NCBI GenBank assembly: GCA_964431365.1
Contig: CAYSJJ010000007.1
Location: forward strand, 1 to 64,000
Reading direction: 5' to 3'
Origin: Geomobilibacter sp964431365
GTDB lineage: Bacteria > Desulfobacterota > Desulfuromonadia > Geobacterales > DSM-12255
Length of the DNA stretch: 64,000 bases
Shown: one piece after another, positions 24,956 to 34,131 of the stretch
Layout: every line of letters starts with the position of its first letter
Position numbering within the stretch: the stretch's first letter is position 1
Program-made: the position numbers and the translations under genes
The notes under the pieces: generated by a model
Database searches by the model: none
Seen by the model: the letters and a program-made list of their open reading frames with translations, nothing else
Told to the model about the DNA's origin: nothing

Positions 24956-24972
24956 GGCGCATGACATGCGCC
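24956..24972. other. Short perfect palindrome in the dxs/hpnH junction
   Basis: GGCGCATG A CATGCGCC is an 8+8 inverted repeat around one base in the 88-base spacer between the dxs stop and the hpnH start. It may be a REP-like sequence or protein site; only one copy was noticed. Confidence 0.35.
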
Positions 24973-24988
24973 TCTACACATACTACGA

Positions 24989-26896
24989 TTATTTAGCAAC
25001 GGCCAGGGCCGGTCTCTCCTTCTGTATCAGGAACCTCTCTACCGTGGCGGCGATGCCGTCGGCGTCCAGACCGAGATCCTTCCGTAACTGGGCCTGGGAG
25101 CCATGTTCGATGAACCGGTCGGGAATGCCGATCCGTTTCACCCGCACATCAATCAGCCGCTCGTCGGCGAAAAGCTCCAGCACGGCCGTGCCGAAACCTC
25201 CCTGGAGGGCGTTCTCTTCCACCGTTACCACGGTACCGCACCTACGGGCAACGCCGAGGATCAGCTCCCGGTCCAGCGGCTTGACGAAACGGGCATTCAC
25301 AACTGTTGCCCGGATCCCCCGGGTCTCCAGTTGTCTCGCGGCGTCGACGGCCGGATAGACCGTGCTCCCCAATGCGATGATTGCCACATCGTCCCCGGCG
25401 GTCAGTTGCTCCCCCTTGCCGATCGGGAGTTCGCGAAGGTCCTGGTCCAGCTGAACGCCGTAGCCGGCGCCGCGCGGGTACCGGAGTGCCATGGGGGCCC
25501 CGGCGTAGATGGCGGTCTTGACCATGTGCCGCAACTCGTTCTCGTCCTTCGGGGCCATCAGGGTCATTTCCGGCAGGTGGCGGACAAAGGAGAGATCGAA
25601 GACACCGTGATGGGTCGGCCCGTCGTCCCCCACCAGGCCGCCGCGGTCCATGGCCAGCGTCACCGGCAGTTTCTGCAGGCAGATGTCGTGGAAGAGCTGG
25701 TCATACCCCCGCTGGGCAAAGGTGGAATAGATGGCCGCCACCGGCCGGAACCCCTCGGTGGCCAGGCCGGCGGCAAAGGTAAGGGCGTGCTGCTCGGCGA
25801 TCCCCACATCGAAGAAACGATCAGGATAGGCCTTGGCAAAGGGGGTCAAACCGGTGCCGTCGGGCATGGCAGCGGTGATGGCGACGATCTTCTTGTCCTC
25901 GGCGGCGAGCTGCACCAGTGTCTCGCCGAAGGTGGCCGTGTAGGAGGCCGGGCCACCCTTGTTGGCAGATACGTTGCCGGTGGCGACATCGAAGGGGGCG
26001 ACGCCGTGGAACTTGCCGGGGTTATCCTCGGCCGGCTTGTAACCGCACCCCTTCTTGGTCATGACATGCACCAGCACCGGGCTTTCCAGATCCTTGAGGT
26101 TCTGGAATATCTCGATGAGGTTGGGGAGGTCGTGCCCCTGGACCGGGCCGACATATTCAAAGCCGAGGGCCTCGAACAAGGCACCGGGGGTGAGGAACCC
26201 CTTCAGGGAGTGTTCCGCCCTCTTGGCAAAATGGAGGATATTGCGGCCAAAGGCCGGAATGCTGGAAAGGAGCCCTTCCATCTCTTTTTTCAGGTCACGG
26301 TAGTAGCCGCCGGTCAGCTTGCGGGAGATGAAGGTGGAAAATGCCCCCACATTCCGGGAGATGGACATCTCGTTGTCGTTCAGGACCACGATCAGGTTCT
26401 TGCGCAGGTGTCCCGTCTGGTTGAGCGCCTCGAAGGCCATGCCGCCGGTAAGGGAACCGTCGCCGATAACCGCCACCACCTTGTGCTTGTCGTGCTTCAG
26501 GTCATTGGCAACCGCCATGCCGAGGCCGGCGGAGATGGAGGTGGAGGAGTGGCCGGCACCGAACGGGTCATGGGGCGACTCGCAACGCTTGGGAAAGCCG
26601 GAGAGCCCGCCGTACTGGCGCTGGGTATGGAAACGGTCCCGGCGGCCGGTGAGGATCTTGTGGGTGTAAGCTTGGTGCCCCACGTCCCAGATGAAACGGT
26701 CATTGGGGGAGTCGAAACAGTAGTGCAGGGCCAGGGTCAGCTCGACAGCACCCAGGTTGGACGCCAGGTGGCCGCCGGTAACGGAGACATTATCCAGGAG
26801 GAACTGGCGAATCTCGCCGGACAGGGAGACGAGTTGCGCCTCGCTGAGCTGCTTCAGATCCGATGGACTGTTTATTGTTTCGAGAATTTTTGTCAT
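24989..26896 (-). CDS. dxs: 1-deoxy-D-xylulose-5-phosphate synthase
   Basis: A 635-residue thiamine-diphosphate enzyme that condenses pyruvate and glyceraldehyde 3-phosphate, the entry step of the MEP isoprenoid pathway. The thiamine motif is GDGSLTGGMAFEALNQTG, with a DRGGLVGDDGPTHHG segment in the pyrimidine domain and HQAYTHKILTGR near the N-terminus. GGAGG precedes the ATG. Its placement between hpnA and hpnH suggests precursor supply is coordinated with hopanoid synthesis. dxr lies 35 kb away at 61730. Confidence 0.96.
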   Translation of the reverse strand: MTKILETINSPSDLKQLSEAQLVSLSGEIRQFLLDNVSVTGGHLASNLGAVELTLALHYCFDSPNDRFIWDVGHQAYTHKILTGRRDRFHTQRQYGGLSGFPKRCESPHDPFGAGHSSTSISAGLGMAVANDLKHDKHKVVAVIGDGSLTGGMAFEALNQTGHLRKNLIVVLNDNEMSISRNVGAFSTFISRKLTGGYYRDLKKEMEGLLSSIPAFGRNILHFAKRAEHSLKGFLTPGALFEALGFEYVGPVQGHDLPNLIEIFQNLKDLESPVLVHVMTKKGCGYKPAEDNPGKFHGVAPFDVATGNVSANKGGPASYTATFGETLVQLAAEDKKIVAITAAMPDGTGLTPFAKAYPDRFFDVGIAEQHALTFAAGLATEGFRPVAAIYSTFAQRGYDQLFHDICLQKLPVTLAMDRGGLVGDDGPTHHGVFDLSFVRHLPEMTLMAPKDENELRHMVKTAIYAGAPMALRYPRGAGYGVQLDQDLRELPIGKGEQLTAGDDVAIIALGSTVYPAVDAARQLETRGIRATVVNARFVKPLDRELILGVARRCGTVVTVEENALQGGFGTAVLELFADERLIDVRVKRIGIPDRFIEHGSQAQLRKDLGLDADGIAATVERFLIQKERPALAVAK

Positions 26897-26917
26897 GACA
26901 ACCTCCTACCTACTTCC

Positions 26918-26992
26918 GCTCAGCGTTCAGCGCGCTGCGTTCAGCGAAAAAAAGAATCGCAGCACCCAGCACGTTGAACGCAGCACGCGTTA
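26918..26992. repeat. Heptamer array c, inverted pair (word about GTTCAGC)
   Basis: Four units (GCTCAGC GTTCAGC GCGCTGC GTTCAGC, 26918-26945), a 12-base A-rich spacer, then five units of opposite sense (CGCAGCA CCCAGCA CGTTGAA CGCAGCA CGCGTTA, 26958-26992). The hpnA stop codon (26990-26992) is the last three bases of the final unit. Fills the hpnA/dxs junction. Confidence 0.85.
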
Positions 26993-27976
26993 CGGCGCAT
27001 AGCCATTGGCGCGGAACCACGTTACCGCGCGCTGGAGCGCCTCCCGGGCCGGCCGCCGGGGAAGCCCCAGTTCCCGGACCGCTTTAGTCGAGTCGAAAAA
27101 CATGAACTTCTTCGCCATCTGGACGCCGGCCAACGGAATCAGCGGCTCTCTGCCGGTCACCCGGGAGATCGCCTCGTTCACGTAGGCCGCCGCCAGGATC
27201 GGCGTGTACGGCAACCTGAACCGGGGGGCAGGCAGGCCGGTGATCTCCGCCAGCAGCGCGAAGATGGCCTTCAGCGTCAGATCTTCCCCCCCCAGGATAT
27301 ACTTCCCGCCGACACGCCCCTTCTGCCAGGCCAGCAGGTGCCCCCGTGCGCAGTCTTCCACGTCGATGATGTTGAGACCGGTATCCAGAAAGGCAGGCAT
27401 TTTCCGGTTCAGGAAATCGACGATGATCTTGCCGGTGGGGGTCGGCTTCACGTCAAAAGGACCAACCGGCGTGGAGGGATTGACAATCACCACCGCCAGG
27501 CCACCCCCGGCCATCTCCTCCGCCACCCGTTCCGCAAGGAACTTGCTCCGCTTGTAGTGACCCACCATGTCGGCCAGGGCCACCGGCGTATCCTCGCTGC
27601 CGGGAGTGCCGTCACCCGGGTTGCCGAGGGTGCCGACACTGCTGGTGTAGACCGTACGCTCCACGCCCGCCTGCAAGGCGGCCTCCAGGATCGTCCGGGT
27701 TCCATCCACGTTGGCGGCGTACATGGCTGCCGGATCGTTCGTCCAGAGACGGTAGTCGGCGGCGGCATGGAACAACGCCCGGCAACCGGCCAGATCCCTG
27801 GTGAGAGCGTCCCGGTTGCGGAGGTCACCCTCCCGGATCTCCACGGGGAGACCGGCAAGATTCCGCCGGTCCGAACCGGGACGGGCCAGCACCCTGACCT
27901 CCCAGCCGTCCTTCAGGAGCTCCCTGACGATGCTCGCCCCCAGGAAACCGGTGGCGCCGGTGACAAATGCTTTCAT
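26990..27976 (-). CDS. hpnA: Hopanoid-associated sugar epimerase-like protein HpnA
   Basis: A 328-residue extended short-chain dehydrogenase. TGATGFLG (residues 6-13) binds NAD(P); the catalytic Tyr-Lys pair is YKRSK, and VYTSSVGTLG holds the serine. This is the dihydroflavonol-reductase-like HpnA of hopanoid clusters; its exact substrate is not established. The ATG at 27976 (MKAFVTGATG) matches the family N-terminus; upstream in-frame ATGs lie at the edge of a heptamer array. The ribosome-binding site is weak (GGGATCAGCA). Flanked on both sides by heptamer arrays. Confidence 0.9.
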   Translation of the reverse strand: MKAFVTGATGFLGASIVRELLKDGWEVRVLARPGSDRRNLAGLPVEIREGDLRNRDALTRDLAGCRALFHAAADYRLWTNDPAAMYAANVDGTRTILEAALQAGVERTVYTSSVGTLGNPGDGTPGSEDTPVALADMVGHYKRSKFLAERVAEEMAGGGLAVVIVNPSTPVGPFDVKPTPTGKIIVDFLNRKMPAFLDTGLNIIDVEDCARGHLLAWQKGRVGGKYILGGEDLTLKAIFALLAEITGLPAPRFRLPYTPILAAAYVNEAISRVTGREPLIPLAGVQMAKKFMFFDSTKAVRELGLPRRPAREALQRAVTWFRANGYAP

Positions 27977-27995
27977 TGCTGATCCCATAAAATAA

Positions 27996-28079
27996 GTTGA
28001 GTGGTTGAGTAGCTGACAAGGAACCTGCCCTGTCTCAACCACGCAACCACCCAGCTCACCAACTCAACCACTCAGCTAC
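27996..28079. repeat. Heptamer array d, inverted pair (word about GGTTGAG)
   Basis: Three units (GTTGAGT GGTTGAG TAGCTGA, 27996-28016), a 17-base spacer, then about six units of opposite sense (from CTCAACC at 28034 to 28079), showing a 21-base higher-order period (3 x 7). Occupies nearly the whole shc/hpnA junction. Confidence 0.78.
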
Positions 28080-28087
28080 GCGACCGA

Positions 28088-30127
28088 TTACGCCTTTCCC
28101 CGGGTCAGCGTCCGATAGGTGCCGAGAGCGGTCAGCGGAAAACAGTTGCGGTAGATATGGTACTTGATCATGAAGAACTTCGGGAACCCGGTGCCGGTAT
28201 ACTGCTCCTCGTCCCAGGTGCCGTCACCCTTCTGGTTGGCCAGGAGATACTGAATCCCCCGGTTTACCGAGGGAGAATCCACCTCTCCCGCAGCCATCAG
28301 CGACAACAGCGCCCAGCCGGTCTGGGACGGCGTACTCTCGCCAACGCCGGCCAGCGACGTATCGTAGTAAGACTCGCAGGTCTCGCCCCAGCCGCCGTCA
28401 AGGTTCTGTCGGGACTTGAGCCAGTTGATCGCCTTCTGGATGTAGGGCTGGGAAAGATCCTCGCCGATGGCCGAGAGCCCGCAGAGGACCGACCAGGTGC
28501 CGTAGATGTAGTTGACCCCCCAGCGGCCCCACCAGGAACCGGACGGTTCCTGTTCGCGCTTCAGGAACTCCAGCGCCCGCACCGCTGCAGGATGATCCTT
28601 GGGATACCCGAAGGCGCCCATCAGCTCCAGCATCCGGCCGGTCAGGTCGGCGGTGGGGGGATCGATAAGGGCTTCCAGGTCGGCGAACGGGATCTTGTTC
28701 AGGAGGTGCTTGGTATTGTCCTTGTCAAAGGCTCCCCAGCCGCCGTTCTTGCTCTGCATCCCCAGACACCAGTTGATGCCGCGGACGACTGACGCCTCCT
28801 TGGCCTTCTGGTCCTTAGTCTTGATATCCTTGATGGCCATCATGACGAAGCCCGAGTCGTCAACGTCCGGAAACCAGTCGTTGAGGAACTCGAACGCCCA
28901 GCCACCGGGGGCCAGGTCGGGGCTCTTCACCTTCCAGTCGCCCGGCTTGCGCACCTCGCGGTCGAGGAGCCACTGCGCCCCCTTGACCAGGGCCGGGTGA
29001 TCGGTCGGCACGCCGGAGTCTACCAGGGCCTTCAGGGCCAGGGCCGTATCCCAGACCGGCGATACGCACGACTGGAGCACCAGCTCATTGTCCCCTTCGA
29101 TACAGAAGTTGGCCAGCGCCTCCAGCCCCTTGACCACGGCCGGGTGGTCGTTGGCATAGCCGAGGCAATGGAGCGCCAGGATCGAGTTGAGCATGGCCGG
29201 CTGGATGCCGCCCCAGTCGCCGGTCGGCTCCTGGTGATCGAGCACCCACTGCTCGGCCCGGGCCATCGCCTTGTTCTTGAACGGCCGGATGGGGCTCGAC
29301 TCGTACACCTTCAGCATGTGGTCGACGCCGATGAAGAAGTTCTTCCAGGTCAGGATGCCGTCTTCCTTGGTAAAGGTGTAGTCGATCGGCCGGGGAGGCC
29401 GCACGTAGAGCTCCTGCACCCGCGCGCTGGGCGGAAGCTTGCGGACGGGCCGCTCGGCCATCACCAGCGAGAGCGGGATGATGGTGCCGCGCGCCCAGCT
29501 GGAAAGCTCGTACATATTGAAATAGGCCCAGTTCGGCAGCAGCATCAGCTCGATCGGCATGGAGGGGACGCCGAACCAGGCGAATTCGCCGAAAAGCGCC
29601 AGGAAGATCTTGGTGAATACCCGGGCCTTGATGATGCCGCCCTTGCCGAGCACGAACGCCCTGGCCTTGGCCATGGCCGGATGATCGGCCGGGTAGCCGG
29701 CCAGTTTCAGGGCGAAATAGGCCTCGATGGTGGTGGAGAGGTCGCCGGGGCCGCCGTACCAGATGGCCCAGGAGCCGTCCTCGGTCTGCTTGGAGAGGAG
29801 ATAGTTGGCGATCTTCCGCTCCCGCTCCTTGTCCACCATGCCGAGGAAGTGAAAGAGCATCAGGTACTCGGCGGTAATGGTGACGTTGGACTCCAGCTCG
29901 GCCCACCAGTAACCGGCAGGCAGCTGCTCGCGGAAGAAGAAGTCGCGGCTCCGCTCAATGGCGAGATCCAGGGGGCTCTTCGCCTCCCCTTCCTTTTTTT
30001 TCCAGATGGAAGCCGGCAGATGATGAACCTTGCCGGCGGGTTTGGCCACGGGGGCCGGTTCGGGTTCAACGGCAGCACCGTTGAACGAGGTAAGCGCATG
30101 GGAGATAGGGTGTTTCAGGGGTCTCAT
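28088..30127 (-). CDS. shc: Squalene-hopene cyclase
   Basis: A 679-residue cyclase that folds squalene into hopene at the membrane. The acid motif DVDD is at residues 421-424 in FPDVDDSGF; several QW repeats are visible (for example QKAINWLKSRQNLDGGWGET and QEPTGDWGG). The ATG at 30127 follows AAGGAGA by 10 bases; an upstream ATG lacks a site and adds 34 unrelated residues. First gene of the operon shc-hpnA-dxs-hpnH; divergent from hpnN across 229 bases holding an 18-base palindrome. Confidence 0.96.
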   Translation of the reverse strand: MRPLKHPISHALTSFNGAAVEPEPAPVAKPAGKVHHLPASIWKKKEGEAKSPLDLAIERSRDFFFREQLPAGYWWAELESNVTITAEYLMLFHFLGMVDKERERKIANYLLSKQTEDGSWAIWYGGPGDLSTTIEAYFALKLAGYPADHPAMAKARAFVLGKGGIIKARVFTKIFLALFGEFAWFGVPSMPIELMLLPNWAYFNMYELSSWARGTIIPLSLVMAERPVRKLPPSARVQELYVRPPRPIDYTFTKEDGILTWKNFFIGVDHMLKVYESSPIRPFKNKAMARAEQWVLDHQEPTGDWGGIQPAMLNSILALHCLGYANDHPAVVKGLEALANFCIEGDNELVLQSCVSPVWDTALALKALVDSGVPTDHPALVKGAQWLLDREVRKPGDWKVKSPDLAPGGWAFEFLNDWFPDVDDSGFVMMAIKDIKTKDQKAKEASVVRGINWCLGMQSKNGGWGAFDKDNTKHLLNKIPFADLEALIDPPTADLTGRMLELMGAFGYPKDHPAAVRALEFLKREQEPSGSWWGRWGVNYIYGTWSVLCGLSAIGEDLSQPYIQKAINWLKSRQNLDGGWGETCESYYDTSLAGVGESTPSQTGWALLSLMAAGEVDSPSVNRGIQYLLANQKGDGTWDEEQYTGTGFPKFFMIKYHIYRNCFPLTALGTYRTLTRGKA

Positions 30128-30227
30128 GTACGCTTGCTCTCCTTTGGATCTGTTTAGCATCAGTGGCCTGTGGGACAGGGACCGTCTGCGTTGGGCACAA
30201 CAGCCGAAGTTTTTATCATATTCCGGC

Positions 30228-30281
30228 AAAAAGGTATACCTTTTTCAACCTAAGAACGGTCCAAATCTCTTGGAAACCGTT
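30228..30281. promoter_or_regulatory. Palindromes between shc and hpnN
   Basis: AAAAAGGTATACCTTTTT (30228-30245) is a perfect 18-base palindrome near the middle of the divergent shc/hpnN spacer. Nearby, AACGGT-CCAA...TTGG-AAACCGTT (30255-30281) is an imperfect inverted repeat. Their central position fits an operator controlling both directions; no regulator gene is adjacent. Confidence 0.45.
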
Positions 30282-30356
30282 GATTTTCCTACCCCCGTGT
30301 GATAGATGTTCCCTCCGGTTTTCATCACCCACGTCTTGAAGAGTTTCAGGGGTCCC

Positions 30357-33122
30357 ATGCGCTCAAACGTATCATACCGAGGCCTGTACGGCTTCGTTGT
30401 CAGATTCCCGCGCCTGATCATTATCGTGGCGCTCCTCCTCGCCGTTGCCTCGGTCGTCTATACGAAGCAGAACATGACCTTTCTCACCGGCCGCGACCAG
30501 TTGATGCCGGCCAACACCTCGTTCAACCGCGACTACCAGGCGTACCGACAGGAGTTCGGCGACCAGGAGGAGATCGTCGTCGTCATCGAGGCGAACGACA
30601 CGGAACGGGCCGGTCGCTTCGGTTCACGGCTGTTTGAGAAGTTCAGCCAAGACCACCGACATTTCCGCGAGGTCTTCTACCCGTTCGGGCTCGAGTTTTT
30701 CAAGAAGAACGGCCTGCTGCTCGTCTCCCTGGACGAGATCCGGTCACTCAGACGCAACCTGACCCTGGCCAAGCCGGCACTCAAGGAGTTGGCCGCCAAC
30801 CCCTCGGTGGAGACCCTCTTCACCTTTCTCACCAAGGAGATGGAGGGGTACCTCCAGGGAGACCGGAACACGCCGCAGGCCCGGGAAAAACTCGCCAGCC
30901 TCGCCTTCATGCTGGAGAAGCTCGGGCTCGGCTTCCAGCAGTTCGGCAAGAGCGGCTCAACGGACTTCTCCCTGGAGGAGTTCTTCTTCAACGGTCCCGG
31001 CGGCGAGGCGTCCAGCTTCAGCAAGGCCGGCCGGCAGCAGGTCCTGACCCTGCTCCCGGTCAAGGACGCCGCCAGTTTCGTCCCGGCCGAAGAGGCAATC
31101 CGCCTCATCCGCCAGGAGATCGCCACCCTCCAGAAGCTCCCCGAGTTCAAGGGGGTCACGGTGGGGCTTACCGGGACGCCGGTCCTGGAGCATGAGGAGA
31201 TGACCACCAGCGAGCGGGACATCACCCTGGCCACCGTGATCTCCCTGGCCCTGACCGTGGTCCTCCTGCTCCTCGCCTTCCGGGGGGTCATGAACGTAGG
31301 CGCGGCCATCGTCTCCCTGGCCGTCGCCATATGCCTCGCCTTCGGCTTCGCCACCCTGGCGGTCGGACACCTCAACATCCTCTCCATGGTCTTTGCCATC
31401 ATGCTGATCGGCATCGGCATCGAATACGGCATCCAGGTGGTGCTCCGCTACCAGGAAGAGCTGACCGGCGGGGCCACGCACCTGGACGGGATCGCCACCG
31501 GCCTCAACCGGAACATCTGGGCCATCGTCATGGCCGCCGCCACGGTGGCCGCCGCGTTCCTCACCTTCGTCGCCACCGACTTCAAGGGGATCGCCGAACT
31601 GGGGATCATCGCCGGCGGCGGCATCGCCATCTGCGTCCTGGTCACCTTCACGGTGCTGCCGGCACTGCTGGTCGTTCTTGCGCCGTATCGCAAGAACAGG
31701 AACGAGGATAAAGGAACGAGGACCGAGGAAAAGCTCGAACATCAATCCTCGATCCTCGAACCTCGTTCCTCGTTCCCAGAAAAGGCGAAGCGTTTTCTTT
31801 TCGGCTATCCGAAAGCGGTCATCGCCCTGACCCTTGCGCTCTGCGTTGCCGCCATCTACCCCGTATCCCGGGTCACCTTCGACTACAACCTTCTGAACCT
31901 CCAGGCCAAGGGGCTGGAATCGGTGGAGTACGCCTACAAGCTGATGCGGAGCAAGGAAAACGCCGGCTACTTCGCCGTGGTCATGGCCGACTCGCCGGCC
32001 GACGCCAGCGCGAAGGCGAAAGCCCTGGAAAAGCTGCCGACGGTGGACCACGTGGTGAGCCTCGCCACGTTCGTCCCCGACCACCAGAGCGAGAAGCTGG
32101 CCGAACTGGCGGCGCTCCGTGCGGAACTGGCCGACATCAAGGGGGGGGCGTACGAGGAGAACCTGAACCTGATGGCCCTCCCCGCGGTGTTCGAAAAATT
32201 CCGCAACACCGTGGAGAAGCTGAAGAATCAACTGACCTCCGAGCAGCGTGCCGAGGCGAAGCCGGTCGCGACCTTTCTGGCGACCCTGGACGGCTTTTTC
32301 GCCTCTCTGGAGAAGGAGAAGGACAAGAATGCGGTGGGGATGCTGAAGAACTTCCAGGGCGGGATGCTCTCCGGCCTGCCGGAACAGATCCGCCTCCTCA
32401 GGGAGAGCCTTGAGGCCGCCCCGGTGACCGAAGCGGACATCCCTCCCCAGCTCCGGAGCAGGTTTGTCGGCAAGACCGGCAAGTACCAGCTCCAGGTGGC
32501 GCCGAAGCAGGAGATCTTCGACCGGGCGCCGCTCAAGGCTTTCCTGGACGACGTCAGGAGCGTCGACCCCCACGCCACCGGCGAGCCGGTCATGGTCTAC
32601 GAATCGATGACCATCCTCCGGAACGCCTACTTCGGAGCCTTCCTCTACGCCTTTGCCGCCATCGTCCTGATCCTGGTCGCCACCTTCCGGAGCATCAGAT
32701 TCGCCCTCATCGGGCTGGTGCCGCTGATCGTCGGCATCCTCTTCATGGTGGCCGGAATGCGCCTCTTCGGCATCAACTTCAATTCGGCCAACATCATCGT
32801 CCTGCCGCTCGTGCTGGGCATCGCCGTGGATTCCGGGATCTACCTGATCAACCGCTTCCGCCGCGAAGAGGGGGACGGGGTGTCGGTAGTCTTCAGCAGC
32901 ACCGGCATCGGCGTCTTCTACAACACCCTGACCATCATGGCCAGCTTCGGCGCCCTGATCGTGGCCCACCACCAGGGGGTCTTCAGCATCGGCGCCGTCA
33001 TGTGCCTGGGGATGGTCGCCTGTCAGATTGCTTTCGTACTGGTGCTGCCGGCAGTCCTGTCGCTGGTGGGGAAAAAGCCACTCGGGGCTCAGGGCTCGGG
33101 GCTCGGGGGAAAATCTTCCTGA
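30357..33122 (+). CDS. hpnN: Hopanoid exporter HpnN (RND/MMPL family)
   Basis: A 921-residue RND-type transporter with two repeats of one TM plus periplasmic domain plus five TMs. TM1 is near residues 20-38 and the second half begins near 480. HpnN moves hopanoids to the outer membrane in other bacteria. The ATG at 30357 follows AGGGG; an upstream in-frame ATG at 30306 has no site. The cytoplasmic linker between halves (about residues 446-474) is encoded by a heptamer array, and the last codons (PLGAQGSGLGGKSS) by a second one, so both are lineage-specific additions. The stop overlaps the next gene (TGATG). Confidence 0.92.
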   Translation: MRSNVSYRGLYGFVVRFPRLIIIVALLLAVASVVYTKQNMTFLTGRDQLMPANTSFNRDYQAYRQEFGDQEEIVVVIEANDTERAGRFGSRLFEKFSQDHRHFREVFYPFGLEFFKKNGLLLVSLDEIRSLRRNLTLAKPALKELAANPSVETLFTFLTKEMEGYLQGDRNTPQAREKLASLAFMLEKLGLGFQQFGKSGSTDFSLEEFFFNGPGGEASSFSKAGRQQVLTLLPVKDAASFVPAEEAIRLIRQEIATLQKLPEFKGVTVGLTGTPVLEHEEMTTSERDITLATVISLALTVVLLLLAFRGVMNVGAAIVSLAVAICLAFGFATLAVGHLNILSMVFAIMLIGIGIEYGIQVVLRYQEELTGGATHLDGIATGLNRNIWAIVMAAATVAAAFLTFVATDFKGIAELGIIAGGGIAICVLVTFTVLPALLVVLAPYRKNRNEDKGTRTEEKLEHQSSILEPRSSFPEKAKRFLFGYPKAVIALTLALCVAAIYPVSRVTFDYNLLNLQAKGLESVEYAYKLMRSKENAGYFAVVMADSPADASAKAKALEKLPTVDHVVSLATFVPDHQSEKLAELAALRAELADIKGGAYEENLNLMALPAVFEKFRNTVEKLKNQLTSEQRAEAKPVATFLATLDGFFASLEKEKDKNAVGMLKNFQGGMLSGLPEQIRLLRESLEAAPVTEADIPPQLRSRFVGKTGKYQLQVAPKQEIFDRAPLKAFLDDVRSVDPHATGEPVMVYESMTILRNAYFGAFLYAFAAIVLILVATFRSIRFALIGLVPLIVGILFMVAGMRLFGINFNSANIIVLPLVLGIAVDSGIYLINRFRREEGDGVSVVFSSTGIGVFYNTLTIMASFGALIVAHHQGVFSIGAVMCLGMVACQIAFVLVLPAVLSLVGKKPLGAQGSGLGGKSS
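31698..31777. repeat. Heptamer array e inside hpnN (word AGGAACG)
   Basis: Five units (AGGAACG AGGATAA AGGAACG AGGACCG AGGAAAA, 31698-31732), a 14-base spacer, then four units of opposite sense (CCTCGAT CCTCGAA CCTCGTT CCTCGTT, 31747-31774). It stays in frame and encodes a charged linker (NRNEDKGTRTEEKLEHQSS and following residues) between the two halves of HpnN. Confidence 0.85.
33080..33107. repeat. Heptamer array f at the 3' end of hpnN (word GCTCGGG)
   Basis: Four units, ACTCGGG GCTCAGG GCTCGGG GCTCGGG, in exact phase, encoding most of the last residues of HpnN and ending 12 bases before its stop. No inverted partner is visible. Confidence 0.8.
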
Positions 33123-33706
33123 TGGGCGGACGGTCAGATCTACGGGGGGCAGTCCCCCTCTGCCACCTCTTCCTGCGGGAGCGGGTACGGCCCGGGGACC
33201 GGGTGGTGGACGCCACCTGCGGAAACGGCAACGACACCCTCCTGCTGGCAGAGCTGGTCGGCCCAACCGGGAAGGTCTGGGCCTTCGACAGCCAGGAGGC
33301 GGCCGTCAAGGCCACTGATGCCACGCTGACCGCGGCCGGCTGCCGGGAACGGGTGGAGGTGGTGCAGGATGGCCACGAGCGGCTCAGGGAGTATCTGGCC
33401 GAGCCGGTCAGGGCTGTCGTCTTCAACCTGGGATACCTGCCGGGGGGCGACAAGGGGTTCGTCACCAGGCCCGCATCGACCCGAAGCGCCCTTGAGCAGG
33501 CGGCGTCACTGCTGGAGCCGGGGGGCGCTGTCCTGGTCGTGGTTTACACCGGTCATCCGGGTGGGGACGAGGAGTGGGCGATGGTCCGTGCGTGGGGGGA
33601 AGCGCTAGGGCCACGTGAGTTCAACGTCTGGCAGGCCCGGCAGATGAACCGGTCGGAGGCGGCGCCGTTTCTGGTGCTGGTGGAGAAGGCCTCAAGGAAG
33701 GCGTAG
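33122..33706 (+). CDS. Class I SAM-dependent methyltransferase (rRNA methylase-like, YtqB family)
   Basis: A 194-residue methyltransferase. The SAM motif is VVDATCGNGNDTLLLA (about residues 27-42), then VWAFDSQEAAVKAT, and the catalytic-region FNLGYLPGGDKGF with VYTGHPGG. This matches the MraW-like/YtqB family of putative rRNA methylases. The ATG overlaps the hpnN stop by one base (TGATG), so its translation is probably coupled to hpnN, although nothing links the functions. Longer in-frame starts within hpnN are rejected. Confidence 0.85.
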   Translation: MGGRSDLRGAVPLCHLFLRERVRPGDRVVDATCGNGNDTLLLAELVGPTGKVWAFDSQEAAVKATDATLTAAGCRERVEVVQDGHERLREYLAEPVRAVVFNLGYLPGGDKGFVTRPASTRSALEQAASLLEPGGAVLVVVYTGHPGGDEEWAMVRAWGEALGPREFNVWQARQMNRSEAAPFLVLVEKASRKA

Positions 33707-33745
33707 AGCGGGTAGCCACCGATCGCGGCTCGTCTCGCCGGCTCC

Positions 33746-34123
33746 TCAATAGGCCAGCTCGAAGGCGTTGGGAATATGCTCGATCCGGTGCGTGCCGTCC
33801 GACAACAGCATGACGGCGATGACGTCGAAGCGGGCCAGGGCATCCTGCAGCCGGTTCTTGGCCAGCCAGGTAAGGGCTGCCTTGCTGATCTGGCGCTGCT
33901 TGAAGGAGGTGACGGCCAGCTGCGGAGGGCCGTAGGCTTGGCTTCGGCGGGTCTTTACCTCTACGAAGACCAGGGTCTTTCCATCGCGGGCCACGATGTC
34001 CGCCTCCCCCCCCTTGCAGCGGAAGTTGCGCTCCACGATCCGGTAGCCGGCCCGCCGGAGAAAGGCCGTTGCCAGCTCCTCCCCCTGGGCGCCGACCGCC
34101 TTGTTGTCGCAGGCCCTTTCCAT
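33746..34123 (-). CDS. yraN: UPF0102/YraN-family nuclease-like protein
   Basis: A 125-residue protein of the YraN family, with a predicted restriction-endonuclease-like fold: GEELATAFLRRAGYRIVERN, GEADIVARDGKTLVFVEVKTR (the D..EVK core) and a C-terminal RFDVIAV. Its cellular role is not established. It starts 8 bases after rnhB, a common pairing, and is last in the unit; it converges on the methyltransferase with a 39-base gap. Confidence 0.9.
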   Translation of the reverse strand: MERACDNKAVGAQGEELATAFLRRAGYRIVERNFRCKGGEADIVARDGKTLVFVEVKTRRSQAYGPPQLAVTSFKQRQISKAALTWLAKNRLQDALARFDVIAVMLLSDGTHRIEHIPNAFELAY

Positions 34124-34131
34124 ACCAGTCC

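Noticed and set aside
25103..26977. A 624-codon plus-strand frame opposite dxs
   Set aside because: Antisense shadow of a GC-rich gene; repetitive Gly/Val/Asp/His composition, no start signals, and dxs is unambiguous.
30957..33266. A 769-codon minus-strand frame opposite hpnN
   Set aside because: Antisense shadow with Gln/His/Asp-rich repetitive composition; hpnN on the plus strand has clear membrane topology.
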